Source of the DNA: Gudongella sp034006985
GTDB lineage: Bacteria > Bacillota > Clostridia > Tissierellales > Tissierellaceae
Assembly: GCA_034006985.1 (NCBI GenBank)
Contig: JAVERT010000040.1
Location: 1-13,654, forward strand
Direction of reading: 5' to 3'
DNA length: 13,654 nucleotides
Below are positions 6,838 through 13,654 of this stretch, piece after piece (the first letter of the stretch is position 1; the number at the start of each line of letters is the position of its first letter). A model generated the notes under the pieces. The model saw nothing but the letters and a program-made list of their open reading frames with translations. It was not told the DNA's origin and did no database searches. A program made the position numbers and the translations under genes.

Positions 6838-7449
6838 GTGGAAAACAGACTTTCATATTTAGATGAAAAAAAGAGAATAAAAATAATCAACAGCGCAATG
6901 GAAGAGTTTAGTAAAAACACCTACGATAAAGCTTCAACTAATAGAATTGTAGAAAAAGCAGGAATATCAAAAGGTTCCCTTTTCAATTACTTTAGAAGTA
7001 AAGAAAAACTTTATAAAGATTTGGAGATATTTGCTATTAAGGAGATGGCAGATGCTATTGTAGAAAAATTAAACTGGGGAGAGCCGGATATACTTAATCG
7101 AATTAAAGAAATTATGACAATTAAATTAGAGGTCTGTCATAAATATCCTTATCTTATAGAATTTTCAAAAAGAATTACTGCAAATAAATCTATAGATGAA
7201 TTAAAAGAAATATACGAAGAATATATTCCCAATATATATGAAAAAATATACTATAAAAACATAGATTTTTCTTTATTTAGAGAAGATATCGAAATAAAAG
7301 AAGCTATAAGTATTATTATTTGGACTTTTGATAAAATGGGAGAGAATAATTTTAAATCTATAAAAACTGGAGAAAAGGTAAACATAGATGAATTATCAAA
7401 TGAAGTGGATAGATATATTAAAGTATTGAGAAAAGGATTTTATAGATAA
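6838..7449 (+). CDS. TetR/AcrR-family transcriptional regulator
   Basis: A 203-residue regulator of normal TetR size. The N-terminal DNA-binding domain includes IINSAMEEFSKNTYDKAST and the helix-turn-helix NRIVEKAGISKGSLFNYFRS followed by KEKLY (about residues 35-59), the diagnostic TetR pattern. The rest is a helical ligand-binding and dimerisation domain with no recognisable substrate signature. The GTG start at 6838 is chosen because of AGAGGTG six bases upstream; the ORF could extend to ATG 6799, overlapping the HlyD gene, without a usable binding site. It lies 25 bases after the HlyD gene and 13 bases before the ATPase gene, so it is inside the transcript it probably represses through the palindrome at 5493-5513. 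That layout makes an autoregulated loop relieved by a ligand, perhaps the exported compound. The target is inferred from position only. Confidence 0.92.
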   Translation: MENRLSYLDEKKRIKIINSAMEEFSKNTYDKASTNRIVEKAGISKGSLFNYFRSKEKLYKDLEIFAIKEMADAIVEKLNWGEPDILNRIKEIMTIKLEVCHKYPYLIEFSKRITANKSIDELKEIYEEYIPNIYEKIYYKNIDFSLFREDIEIKEAISIIIWTFDKMGENNFKSIKTGEKVNIDELSNEVDRYIKVLRKGFYR

Positions 7450-7462
7450 GGGGAGGCATAAG

Positions 7463-8317
7463 ATGATAAAAGTTAAAAACCTTTACCATTCATATAGCAA
7501 TGATGAAAACTATGCAGTATATGATGCCAATTTCGAAGTTGAAAAAGGAGAAATATTTGGTTTTTTAGGTCCATCAGGAGCTGGTAAGTCTACTACTCAA
7601 AATATACTTGTGGGTCTTCTACAGCTTCAAAAAGGTCAGGTTGAAGTTGCAGGGTATGATATTAAACATATTAAGAATAAAATGTTTAATAAAATAGGCA
7701 TGTCTTTTGAACAGTCAAATGTTTACAGTAAGATGTCGGCTTTAGAAAACCTTGAATTCTATGGAAAACTTTTTGATGTAGAAACTAGAAATCCAATGGA
7801 TTTAATTAAAATGGTAGGATTAGAGGGCAAAGAAAATATAAAGGCAGGAAAATATTCAAAAGGTATGAAACACAGACTTACTTTTGCAAGATCCATGATA
7901 AATAATCCAGAGATGTGGTTTTTGGATGAACCTACTACTGGGCTGGACCCTTCGATAGCGGCTGATATAAAAGATATAATAAGACAGGAAAATAAAAAAG
8001 GAGTTACAATTTTTTTGACAACTCACAACATGTTTATTGCGGATGAGCTATGCCATAGAGTTGCATTTATTGTAGATGGGAAAATAAGATTGATAGATTC
8101 TCCAAAGAATTTAAAGCTTAAATACGGTGAAAAACTAGTAGAAGTAGAATATTTTAGCAAGGGGGAACTGATTAAAGAAAGCTTTTCTACTGTACTTGAA
8201 GAAGAAAAAGACAAATTGATTGAAATAATTAAAAAAAATGATATTCAGACTATGCACACCAAAGAAGCCACTCTTGAAGAAATATTTATTAAAGTAACGG
8301 GAAGGGGATTGGTGTAA
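7463..8317 (+). CDS. ABC transporter ATP-binding protein (ABC-2 exporter type)
   Basis: The 284-residue ATPase would drive the two permeases encoded next. It shows Walker A GPSGAGKST (36-44), Q-loop Gln85 in SFEQSN, a variant signature YSKGMKHRL (131-139) with Lys-Gly in place of the usual Gly-Gly, Walker B MWFLDEP (151-157) with catalytic Glu156, the D-loop in GLDPS, and H-loop His188 in TTHN. All catalytic residues are present, so it should hydrolyse ATP. The C-terminal ~70 residues form the extra domain typical of drug and Na+ exporter ATPases, ending LEEIFIKVTGRGLV. AAGGGGAGG precedes ATG 7463. Its stop codon touches the start codon of the first permease, suggesting coupled translation. 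Close family types include NatA-like and multidrug or antimicrobial-peptide exporters, and the sequence does not decide between them. Confidence 0.95.
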   Translation: MIKVKNLYHSYSNDENYAVYDANFEVEKGEIFGFLGPSGAGKSTTQNILVGLLQLQKGQVEVAGYDIKHIKNKMFNKIGMSFEQSNVYSKMSALENLEFYGKLFDVETRNPMDLIKMVGLEGKENIKAGKYSKGMKHRLTFARSMINNPEMWFLDEPTTGLDPSIAADIKDIIRQENKKGVTIFLTTHNMFIADELCHRVAFIVDGKIRLIDSPKNLKLKYGEKLVEVEYFSKGELIKESFSTVLEEEKDKLIEIIKKNDIQTMHTKEATLEEIFIKVTGRGLV

Positions 8318-9433
8318 ATGAAACTTTGGCATAGTTTTATAAAGGAGCTTATCCTTTCTTCAAAAAGTTGGTACTTTTATATTGAAATAGGTATGGCTAT
8401 AGTATTTTTACTAATTCTTGTATTTTTAGTACCAGAGGAATTTTCCACTAAGGGCAAAGAGTACATTTATCTTGATGTGCCCCAGGTTGTTGCAGATAGA
8501 TATAGAGAGGCTTTACTAGAGGAAGATATAGACGAAATTGCTGAATTAGTCGAGGTAAAGGCTGAAAAATCTATATTTAAAGCTGAATTTTATGAGACTG
8601 AAGAATCTAAAATTTATTTATTGGAAAGTATGGAGGCGCTTAATGCTTTTTCAAGTTCTGAAAGAGTACCCACAGTTCATGTCAGGGTAAACGATGATAA
8701 TCAAATTATAAGCACTTTCCAGCTTCAAGGATATGAAACTCAAAAGCTTAGAAATTTACTCTTGGTATTTCAAAATAGAAAAGCTGGATATGATGTCTTG
8801 GAGAATTATAATGATAATTTAGTTGTTAAGACTATGTATCAAAATAGTGAGCCCTTAAGCGATAGACAAAACATGGTACCTGTATTTTTAACATTTAACG
8901 GAAGTCTTATGAGCCTATTTATTATTGCTGCCTATATTTTTTTAGACAAAAGTGAAGGGATTATTAAAGCATATGCAGTAACTGCTTCTTCTGTATGGCA
9001 GTATCTTATGAGTAAAATAGGGGTTATAATTATTACATCTATTGTAACAGCTTTAATAATGACAGTGCCAATAATGGGACTTCAAGCAAACTATCTTCTT
9101 ATGTTTTTATTTTTAATTACATCTGGATTTTTCGCAGCTTCTTTAGGGCTTTATATAACAAGTTTCTATGAAGATATAGTTCAGGCTTTTGGTGTTTTGT
9201 ATATTGTTATAATGATTATGATTATGCCTAATATATCTTATTTTACACCAAGCTGGAGTCCAAATTGGATTAAAATCATCCCAAGTTATATTATGCTACA
9301 AAGTTTTAAAGAAATAATATCAGTAAACGGCAACCTAGCTTATGTGTTAGTAGCATCTCTTGGATTTACAATATTAGGATTAGCTATTTTTATATTGGCA
9401 AACCATAGATTTAAGAAAACTCTGACTATATAA
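8318..9433 (+). CDS. ABC-2 type permease, first
   Basis: A 371-residue integral membrane protein with ABC-2 (NatB-like) topology. One helix lies at about 18-38 (IGMAIVFLLILVFLVP), a large extracytoplasmic domain spans about 40-185, and five hydrophobic segments follow near 189-209, 230-255, 258-282, 287-303 and 339-361. The start codon directly follows the ATPase stop (TAA then ATG), with AAGGGG upstream, so the two are likely translated together. In the membrane it would pair with the second permease to form the channel. I see no family motif that names the substrate. Function as permease is sure from topology and context, the exact subfamily is not. Confidence 0.88.
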   Translation: MKLWHSFIKELILSSKSWYFYIEIGMAIVFLLILVFLVPEEFSTKGKEYIYLDVPQVVADRYREALLEEDIDEIAELVEVKAEKSIFKAEFYETEESKIYLLESMEALNAFSSSERVPTVHVRVNDDNQIISTFQLQGYETQKLRNLLLVFQNRKAGYDVLENYNDNLVVKTMYQNSEPLSDRQNMVPVFLTFNGSLMSLFIIAAYIFLDKSEGIIKAYAVTASSVWQYLMSKIGVIIITSIVTALIMTVPIMGLQANYLLMFLFLITSGFFAASLGLYITSFYEDIVQAFGVLYIVIMIMIMPNISYFTPSWSPNWIKIIPSYIMLQSFKEIISVNGNLAYVLVASLGFTILGLAIFILANHRFKKTLTI

Positions 9434-9447
9434 AGGAGTGTTATAAA

Positions 9448-10452
9448 ATGATTAGAAAGGTACTTTTAATATTTAAAAGAGATCTAAAGACAAGTATAAG
9501 AAATTTTATAACATTGTATATAATAGTTGTACCCATAATGTTTGCTATAATGATTAATGTTTTTTCTCCGGGAATAAATGATACGACAGTTGATATAGTT
9601 ATACTCAAAGGAGAGAACCAAAAGCAGGAAGAATACTTTAAGCAGTTTGCAAAGGTTGAAACCCTTGAAAACATTGAAGACATAGAAGAAAGGGTTAAAA
9701 AGAGGGATAATATTGTAGGAGTGCTTCCTAGTAAAAATGATGAGTATTTTATTTTAACTCAAGGCAATGAACCTGACTATGTAGTAGATTACGTAAAAAA
9801 CTTAACAACCTTTGATTATTACGATTTAACGATAGAAGATTCTCAGGCTGAAATAGTTGATTATGGAAGGGACATTCCACCATTAAAAAAAATGATGGTT
9901 AATATAGCAGTTATGTTTACCTCAGTATTGGGAGGTATGATAATTGCCTTAAATATTGTTGAAGAAAAAACAGATAATACTATAAGTGCAATAAATTTAT
10001 CGCCAGTATCTAGGATGGGATTTATTGCTGGTAAAAGCTTAATAGGAGTATTTATACCTGTAGTTGGTATATTCCTGATGCTCTTAATTACAGGATTTAG
10101 AGACGTCAATTATTTTCACGCATTTTTGATGATTACTAGTTCTTGTATAATAAGTGTATTAATAGGTTTTATTGAAGGAATAAATAATGATGATGTTATG
10201 AATGCTGCTGGAAATATGAAGATGCTTTTTCTTCCTTTAGGTGGAGCTGTAGTAGCAATTGAACTTTTAGCTGACAAATGGCAGCCTCTATTTTACTGGA
10301 TACCATTTTATTGGACTTATAAAGGTAATGATTTAGTTTTATCTAATAGCGGGTCATGGATAGATATTATTAAATATTCTGGTATAGTATTAGGTATAAG
10401 TGCAATAGTATTTATAGTGTTAGCACCAAAAATAAGAAAAGGATTAGAATAA
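9448..10452 (+). CDS. ABC-2 type permease, second
   Basis: A 334-residue membrane protein of the same fold as its neighbour but without close similarity by eye. One helix lies at about 19-39, an extracytoplasmic domain at about 40-148, and further hydrophobic segments near 150-170, 195-215, 222-243, 258-275 and 308-326. The cytoplasmic loop VEEKTDNTISAINLSPVSRM followed by GFIAGKSLIG (171-200) is the typical ABC-2 coupling motif (EEKe-gTl-al-lsPvs--g-i-GK). AAGGAG precedes ATG 9448 and the gap from the previous gene is 14 bases. Two different permeases suggest a heterodimeric channel. The substrate is unknown. Confidence 0.9.
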   Translation: MIRKVLLIFKRDLKTSIRNFITLYIIVVPIMFAIMINVFSPGINDTTVDIVILKGENQKQEEYFKQFAKVETLENIEDIEERVKKRDNIVGVLPSKNDEYFILTQGNEPDYVVDYVKNLTTFDYYDLTIEDSQAEIVDYGRDIPPLKKMMVNIAVMFTSVLGGMIIALNIVEEKTDNTISAINLSPVSRMGFIAGKSLIGVFIPVVGIFLMLLITGFRDVNYFHAFLMITSSCIISVLIGFIEGINNDDVMNAAGNMKMLFLPLGGAVVAIELLADKWQPLFYWIPFYWTYKGNDLVLSNSGSWIDIIKYSGIVLGISAIVFIVLAPKIRKGLE

Positions 10453-10468
10453 TAAAGGAGGGTTTATT

Positions 10469-10666
10469 ATGAAAATTTGGGGTATTTTAGCAGTAATTTA
10501 CGCTGTAGCAGTTGTTGTAATTGCTGTTGTAAAACCAGAGAGTATTTGGAATATGAAAAAAATAGAAATGTTTAAAAAAGTATTGGGAGATAAAGGAACA
10601 GAAATATTTTTTTATATTTGGGCTCTGATTTTCTTATTCTTGGGTATTTGGCTATTTACAAAGTAG
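10469..10666 (+). CDS. Small two-helix membrane protein of the export cassette
   Basis: A 65-residue protein with hydrophobic helices at about 4-22 (WGILAVIYAVAVVVIAVV) and 46-63 (IFFYIWALIFLFLGIWLF), joined by a Lys-rich loop (NMKKIEMFKKVLGDKG) that by the positive-inside rule should face the cytoplasm. A strong AAAGGAGGG sits nine bases before ATG 10469, and the gap to the upstream permease is only 16 bases, so it is a real member of the transcript. I do not recognise a named family with certainty. The layout (Pro-Glu, Trp, Lys-rich loop, Gly-x-x-x-Phe, second helix) recurs in small hypothetical membrane proteins of Firmicutes. It may help assemble or regulate the exporter, or give immunity to its cargo, but neither role is shown. 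Confidence 0.8.
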   Translation: MKIWGILAVIYAVAVVVIAVVKPESIWNMKKIEMFKKVLGDKGTEIFFYIWALIFLFLGIWLFTK

Positions 10667-10668
10667 AC

Positions 10669-10722
10669 TTCAATAATACTAACAATTTAAAAACAAGAAA
10701 TAGTAGAGCTAGTATTATTGAA
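10669..10722 (+). repeat. Inverted repeat with 28-base loop after the export cassette
   Basis: TTCAATAATACTA (10669-10681) is perfectly complementary to 10710-10722, with 28 bases between. It begins three bases after the stop of the small membrane protein and ends just before the candidate promoter of the next gene. There is no T-run after it, the stem is AT-rich and the loop is long, so it is a poor intrinsic terminator. A 3' end protector, an operator pair or the scar of a lost element are possible. Confidence 0.7.
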
Positions 10723-10738
10723 TCTGGAAAATCGCTTG

Positions 10739-10766
10739 TTGTGAAATAACGCAATGGAAATAGAAT
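10739..10766 (+). promoter_or_regulatory. Candidate sigma-A promoter of the threonine aldolase gene
   Basis: TTGTGA (10739-10744) and TAGAAT (10761-10766) are separated by 16 bases and sit 28 bases before the start codon. The boxes are only moderate, and TTGTTG at 10736 with a 19-base spacer is an alternative -35. Confidence 0.45.
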
Positions 10767-10793
10767 TTAAACTTAAACTAAGGAGAAGATGAT

Positions 10794-11822
10794 ATGCTAT
10801 ATTTTATGAATGATTACTCTGAGGGTGCACACCCTAGAATTATTGAAGCACTTGCTAAAACAAATATGGAACAGCACGTTGGATATGGATTAGATAATTA
10901 TTGTGAAAATGCAAAAAAATTAATTCAAAAGAGAATTGGGAAATTAGATGCAGATATTCATTTATTAGTGGCAGGGACACAGACCAATACAATTGCAATA
11001 TCATCTTTTTTGAGACCCTATGAAGCAGTTATTTCTACAGAACTAGGACATATTGCAGTACATGAAACAGGTGCTATTGAAGCAACAGGACATAAGATTA
11101 TAGAAATGCCAAGTGAAGATGGATTACTTAAACCAGAACAAATTGACAAAGCGTGCAATTCTCATGTAGGGGAACATATGGTTTTACCCAGTTTAGTCTA
11201 TATATCCAATGCGACTGAAATGGGATCAATTTATAAAAAAGCACAATTAGAATCTATTAGAAAAAAATGTGATGAGCATGGTCTCTACTTATATTTAGAT
11301 GGTGCAAGACTTGCCAATGCATTAACATGCGATGATAATGATCTTACTATTGAAGATATTGCAGAGCTAACAGATGCATTTTATATTGGAGGCACTAAAA
11401 ATGGGATATTATTTGGTGAGGCATTAGTGATTACAAATCCAGAATTGAAACATCATATGCGTTATGCTATAAAACAAAGAGGTGGAATGCTAGCAAAGGG
11501 AAGATTGTTGGGGATTCAATTTGAAGAACTTTTCAAAGATGATCTATACTTCGAGCTATCAAAACACACCAATGAAATGTCAAAACTTTTAAGAAGCGGA
11601 ATTAAGCAACTTGGGTACGAACTTGTAACAGAGTCATCTACAAACTTAACATTTGTTGTCTTACCAAACCATATTCATGAAGAGCTTTCGAAACTATGTT
11701 TCTACGAGGCTGAACAACCTTATGATGAAAATAATATGGAAGCAAGATTTGTAACATCTTGGGCGACTCCAAAAGAAGATATTGAAAAATTAATTAAACT
11801 ATTAGCTGATTTTAAATTATGA
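10794..11822 (+). CDS. Low-specificity L-threonine aldolase-like PLP enzyme
   Basis: A 342-residue fold-type I PLP enzyme of the beta-eliminating lyase/threonine aldolase family, expected to split L-threonine into glycine and acetaldehyde in the cytoplasm. Signatures are the ribosome-proximal NDYSEGAHPRIIEAL, the PLP-ring region AGTQTNTIA (60-68), HIAVHETGAIE (86-96), the Asp-Gly-Ala-Arg motif at 169-172 (LYLYLDGARLANAL) and the Schiff-base Lys202 in FYIGGTKNG. Length is normal. ATG 10794 follows AAGGAG by eight bases. The gene stands alone with its own candidate promoter. Its glycine product is the substrate of the glycine reductase encoded about 6 kb upstream, so a link is plausible though not shown. 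Related lyases share the fold, so substrate preference is not certain. Confidence 0.88.
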   Translation: MLYFMNDYSEGAHPRIIEALAKTNMEQHVGYGLDNYCENAKKLIQKRIGKLDADIHLLVAGTQTNTIAISSFLRPYEAVISTELGHIAVHETGAIEATGHKIIEMPSEDGLLKPEQIDKACNSHVGEHMVLPSLVYISNATEMGSIYKKAQLESIRKKCDEHGLYLYLDGARLANALTCDDNDLTIEDIAELTDAFYIGGTKNGILFGEALVITNPELKHHMRYAIKQRGGMLAKGRLLGIQFEELFKDDLYFELSKHTNEMSKLLRSGIKQLGYELVTESSTNLTFVVLPNHIHEELSKLCFYEAEQPYDENNMEARFVTSWATPKEDIEKLIKLLADFKL

Positions 11823-11862
11823 TGAACGATTTTTAATATTAAAAAATCCATGCTACCCTTCA

Positions 11863-11891
11863 TTGTTTAAGACCATTTAATTTGATATAAT
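11863..11891 (+). promoter_or_regulatory. Sigma-A promoter of rpoN
   Basis: TTGTTT (11863-11868) and a consensus TATAAT (11886-11891) are 17 bases apart, 36 bases before the TTG start. The AT-rich inverted repeat just upstream (gattttt...aaaaaatc, 11829-11849) is a weak candidate for the end of the aldolase transcript. Confidence 0.75.
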
Positions 11892-11911
11892 AGAATCATG
11901 CATCGAAACAT

Positions 11912-11920
11912 AGGGAGGTG
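11912..11920 (+). promoter_or_regulatory. Ribosome binding site that fixes the rpoN TTG start
   Basis: AGGGAGGTG lies six bases before TTG 11927. The GTG at 11918 is part of this element, so it cannot be the start. Confidence 0.85.
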
Positions 11921-11926
11921 GAGTAT

Positions 11927-13303
11927 TTGAAACTTAGTTATGATTTAACTTTAGAACAAAGCCAAAAATTAATAATGACACCTGAATTAAGACAAGCTAT
12001 TCAGATGCTTCAGTACACTAGTCTTGAGCTTAATAACTATATTAAGCAAGAGATGGAAGTGAATCCATTATTGGAGTGGGAAAAACCTGTTGAGGAAGTA
12101 CAAGTAGTACCAGATGAGGAAATTAAAGCTGAAGAATCTGTAATAGACTGGAAAGAATATTTAGAACAATATGATGATATTAGTTATAAAGCTGAGGTTG
12201 ATAAGAATACAAAAGACTATTCCTTTGAAAACTATACAAGTTATGGTGAGACTTTAAAGGATTATCTTATAGAGCAATTAAATATGATAAATATAGATGC
12301 TTCTGATTACAAGACTGGGGAATATATAATACAGAATATAGATAATAATGGTTATTTAATCTCAAAGGTTGAAGAAATGGCTGAACAATTAAAGCATTCA
12401 CCTGCAGAAGTTGAAACTATGCTCTCTGTAATACAGTCTTTTGAGCCATATGGAGTTGGGGCACGAAATTTAAAAGAATGTCTATTAATTCAATTAAAAG
12501 AAGAGAGAGACTATAAACTTAAACAAATTGTTGAAGATCACTTAGAAGATATAGCACTGAATAAAATTGCTCTTATATCTAAAGTTTTAGATATTTCGAA
12601 TAGTCAAACACAAGAGTATATTGATATTATAAAATCACTTGAACCAAAACCAGGTAGAAGTTTTAGAGGTAGTGAAGATGTTAAGTATATAATTCCAGAT
12701 GCGACGATAGAGGAAATAGATGGCGAATTCTTTATTTTTATAAATGATGTAACTGGGCCTAGATTAAATATAAATGAATATTATAAAAATCTAATTAAGA
12801 CTACAAAAGATCAGAAAACAACTGAGTTCTTGGAGACTAAGTTTAATTCGGCCATGTGGATTATTAAAAGTATAGAGCAAAGAAGACAGACAATGTATAA
12901 AGTTATAGAATCAGTATTAAAATATCAAAAAGAATTTTTTATATATGGAGATAAGAGTCTTAACCCACTTACACTAAAGGATGTTGCAGAAGATATAGAA
13001 ATGCACGAATCTACGATTTCTAGGGCTACTAGTGGTAAATATGTTCAAACACCTAGAGGTCTATTTGAATTAAAGTATTTTTTTACAGCAGGATTGTCTG
13101 GTAGTTCAGGAGAAATTTCTACTACAAGTGTTAAATCTATAATTAAGGGTATAATAAAGGATGAGGATCCAAAGAAACCTTTGAGTGATCAAGTTATTAC
13201 CGATATGCTAAAAGCAAGAGAAATAACTGTTTCTAGAAGAACGGTAGCAAAATACAGGGAAGAACTCCACATTCCTTCATCATCAATGCGTAGAAGATTC
13301 TAA
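11927..13303 (+). CDS. rpoN: RNA polymerase sigma-54 factor RpoN (SigL)
   Basis: Sigma-54 directs RNA polymerase to -24/-12 promoters that need an enhancer-binding ATPase for opening. In clostridia it often serves amino acid and other fermentation genes. The product is 458 residues from the TTG start and opens MKLSYDLTLEQSQKLIMTPE, then LRQAIQMLQYTSLELNNYI, the activator-interacting region I. An acidic spacer follows (about 45-75), then the core-binding domain (GYLISKVEEMAEQL, YGVGARNLKECLLIQL), the helix-turn-helix DVAEDIEMHESTISRATSGK with VQTPRG, and the RpoN box SRRTVAKYRE (436-445) that reads the -24 element. It is complete. It has its own sigma-A promoter and lies about 100 bases before cggR, an order seen in clostridia. 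No -24/-12 promoter was spotted in this window by eye. Confidence 0.97.
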   Translation: MKLSYDLTLEQSQKLIMTPELRQAIQMLQYTSLELNNYIKQEMEVNPLLEWEKPVEEVQVVPDEEIKAEESVIDWKEYLEQYDDISYKAEVDKNTKDYSFENYTSYGETLKDYLIEQLNMINIDASDYKTGEYIIQNIDNNGYLISKVEEMAEQLKHSPAEVETMLSVIQSFEPYGVGARNLKECLLIQLKEERDYKLKQIVEDHLEDIALNKIALISKVLDISNSQTQEYIDIIKSLEPKPGRSFRGSEDVKYIIPDATIEEIDGEFFIFINDVTGPRLNINEYYKNLIKTTKDQKTTEFLETKFNSAMWIIKSIEQRRQTMYKVIESVLKYQKEFFIYGDKSLNPLTLKDVAEDIEMHESTISRATSGKYVQTPRGLFELKYFFTAGLSGSSGEISTTSVKSIIKGIIKDEDPKKPLSDQVITDMLKAREITVSRRTVAKYREELHIPSSSMRRRF

Positions 13304-13313
13304 GATTAAGTCC

Positions 13314-13342
13314 TTGATTTAAGGTGGGGTTAGGTGTAAAAT
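13314..13342 (+). promoter_or_regulatory. Candidate sigma-A promoter of cggR
   Basis: TTGATT (13314-13319) and TAAAAT (13337-13342) have a 17-base spacer. TATAAG at 13347 is an alternative -10. It lies just after rpoN and before the operator at 13369, as in the Bacillus cggR arrangement. Confidence 0.6.
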
Positions 13343-13368
13343 AAGGTATAAGTTTTTTTTGCACGAGC

Positions 13369-13404
13369 TGGGACAAACATAATCAGAGGTGGACATAAAA
13401 TGTC
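13369..13404 (+). promoter_or_regulatory. CggR operator overlapping the cggR start codon
   Basis: The Bacillus subtilis CggR operator is CGGGAC-N6-TGTC-N4-CGGGAC-N6-TGTC. Here the pattern is TGGGAC-N6-AATC-N4-GTGGAC-N6-TGTC with exactly those spacings (16 of 20 fixed bases agree). The second half covers the ribosome binding site (AGAGGTGG) and the ATG at 13400, so CggR bound here could stop transcription as a roadblock. The second half also contains the palindrome GGACATAAAATGTCC (13391-13405). Confidence 0.75.
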
Positions 13405-13654
13405 CAACGGGGGTGATTTTATAGATTTAATAAAAAGTTTTGAAAAGATAGCACCAGATGCTTTAAAAACAATTGAAACTAGATATGAAATATTAAAGAA
13501 TATTGAAATCAATCAACCTCTGGGGAGAAGATCCATCTCTCTAAATCTTGGTTTAAGAGAAAGAACTGTTCGTTATGAAGTTGAAAAACTTAGAGAGTTA
13601 AAGTTGTTAACTATCGACAATATGGGTATGTATGTTACAGATGAGGCTAAAAAA
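13400..13654 (+). CDS. cggR: Central glycolytic genes regulator CggR (3' end outside window)
   Basis: The first 85 codons of a SorC/DeoR-type repressor that controls the lower glycolysis genes (gap, pgk, tpi, pgm, eno), with fructose-1,6-bisphosphate as inducer in Bacillus. ATG 13400 follows AGAGGTGG (13385-13392). The protein opens MSNGGDFIDLIKSFEKIAPD, then LKTIETRYEILKNIEINQPL. The winged helix-turn-helix GRRSISLNLGLRERTVRYEV and EKLRELKLLTIDNMGMYVTD follow, matching the CggR N-terminal domain (RYEiLr-I--nqPiGRRsLa--L---ER-vR-Ev--Lk---l). The sugar-binding domain is beyond the window. The matching operator on its own start codon supports the name and implies autoregulation. The gap-pgk-tpi genes probably follow, which the window cannot show. 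Confidence 0.9.
   Translation, partial: MSNGGDFIDLIKSFEKIAPDALKTIETRYEILKNIEINQPLGRRSISLNLGLRERTVRYEVEKLRELKLLTIDNMGMYVTDEAKK

Noticed and set aside
10669..10722. Intrinsic terminator of the export cassette
   Set aside because: The loop has 28 bases, the stem is AT-rich and no T-run follows, so it is reported only as an inverted repeat.
13330..13512. Minus-strand ORF of 60 residues
   Set aside because: It overlaps the cggR start and operator on the other strand, has no ribosome binding site and shows no recognisable family.

Overview
The window suggests a low-GC, anaerobic, amino-acid-fermenting Firmicute (Clostridia or Tissierellia type). It carries a selenoprotein glycine reductase operon. 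Its ribosome binding sites are strong AGGAGG types, A/T-ending codons dominate, and several genes start with TTG or GTG. The order rpoN (sigma-54) then cggR is also one known from clostridia. The sequence does not fix the genus.

Bases 1-5118 are the 3' part of a glycine reductase (grd) operon: a truncated grdA, a second complete grdA, grdB, grdC and grdD, ending at a strong hairpin terminator. Both grdA copies and grdB contain an in-frame UGA at the conserved selenocysteine position, so plain ORF calling breaks these genes. The two grdA copies encode the same protein over the visible part and differ by only four silent third-position changes in 416 bases. GrdA (protein A) carries the carboxymethyl-selenoether, GrdB is the selenoprotein subunit of the substrate-binding protein B, and GrdC plus GrdD form protein C, which releases acetyl phosphate. 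Together they reduce glycine to acetyl phosphate and ammonia (Stickland metabolism). grdE, thioredoxin and thioredoxin reductase, usual neighbours in this operon type, are not visible and may lie upstream.

Bases 5119-5609 hold the decayed remnant of a PEP-synthase-like gene, in which an N-terminal piece and a C-terminal swivelling-domain piece sit in one frame with three stop codons. A clean sigma-A promoter follows, with a 21-bp operator-like palindrome just downstream of its -10.

Bases 5610-10666 are a six-gene export cassette on the + strand: an HlyD-type membrane fusion protein, a TetR-family regulator, an ABC ATPase, two ABC-2 permeases and a small two-helix membrane protein. The spacing is tight and the set is probably repressed by its own TetR protein. 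The cargo is unknown.

Bases 10667-11917 contain a large-loop inverted repeat and an L-threonine aldolase-like PLP enzyme. If that assignment is right, it would make glycine from threonine and so could feed the glycine reductase.

Bases 11918-13654 hold rpoN (sigma-54) with its own promoter, then a promoter, a near-consensus CggR operator and the first 85 codons of cggR, the repressor of the central glycolytic genes. The operator lies over the ribosome binding site and start codon of cggR. No tRNA, rRNA, CRISPR array or insertion sequence was seen.
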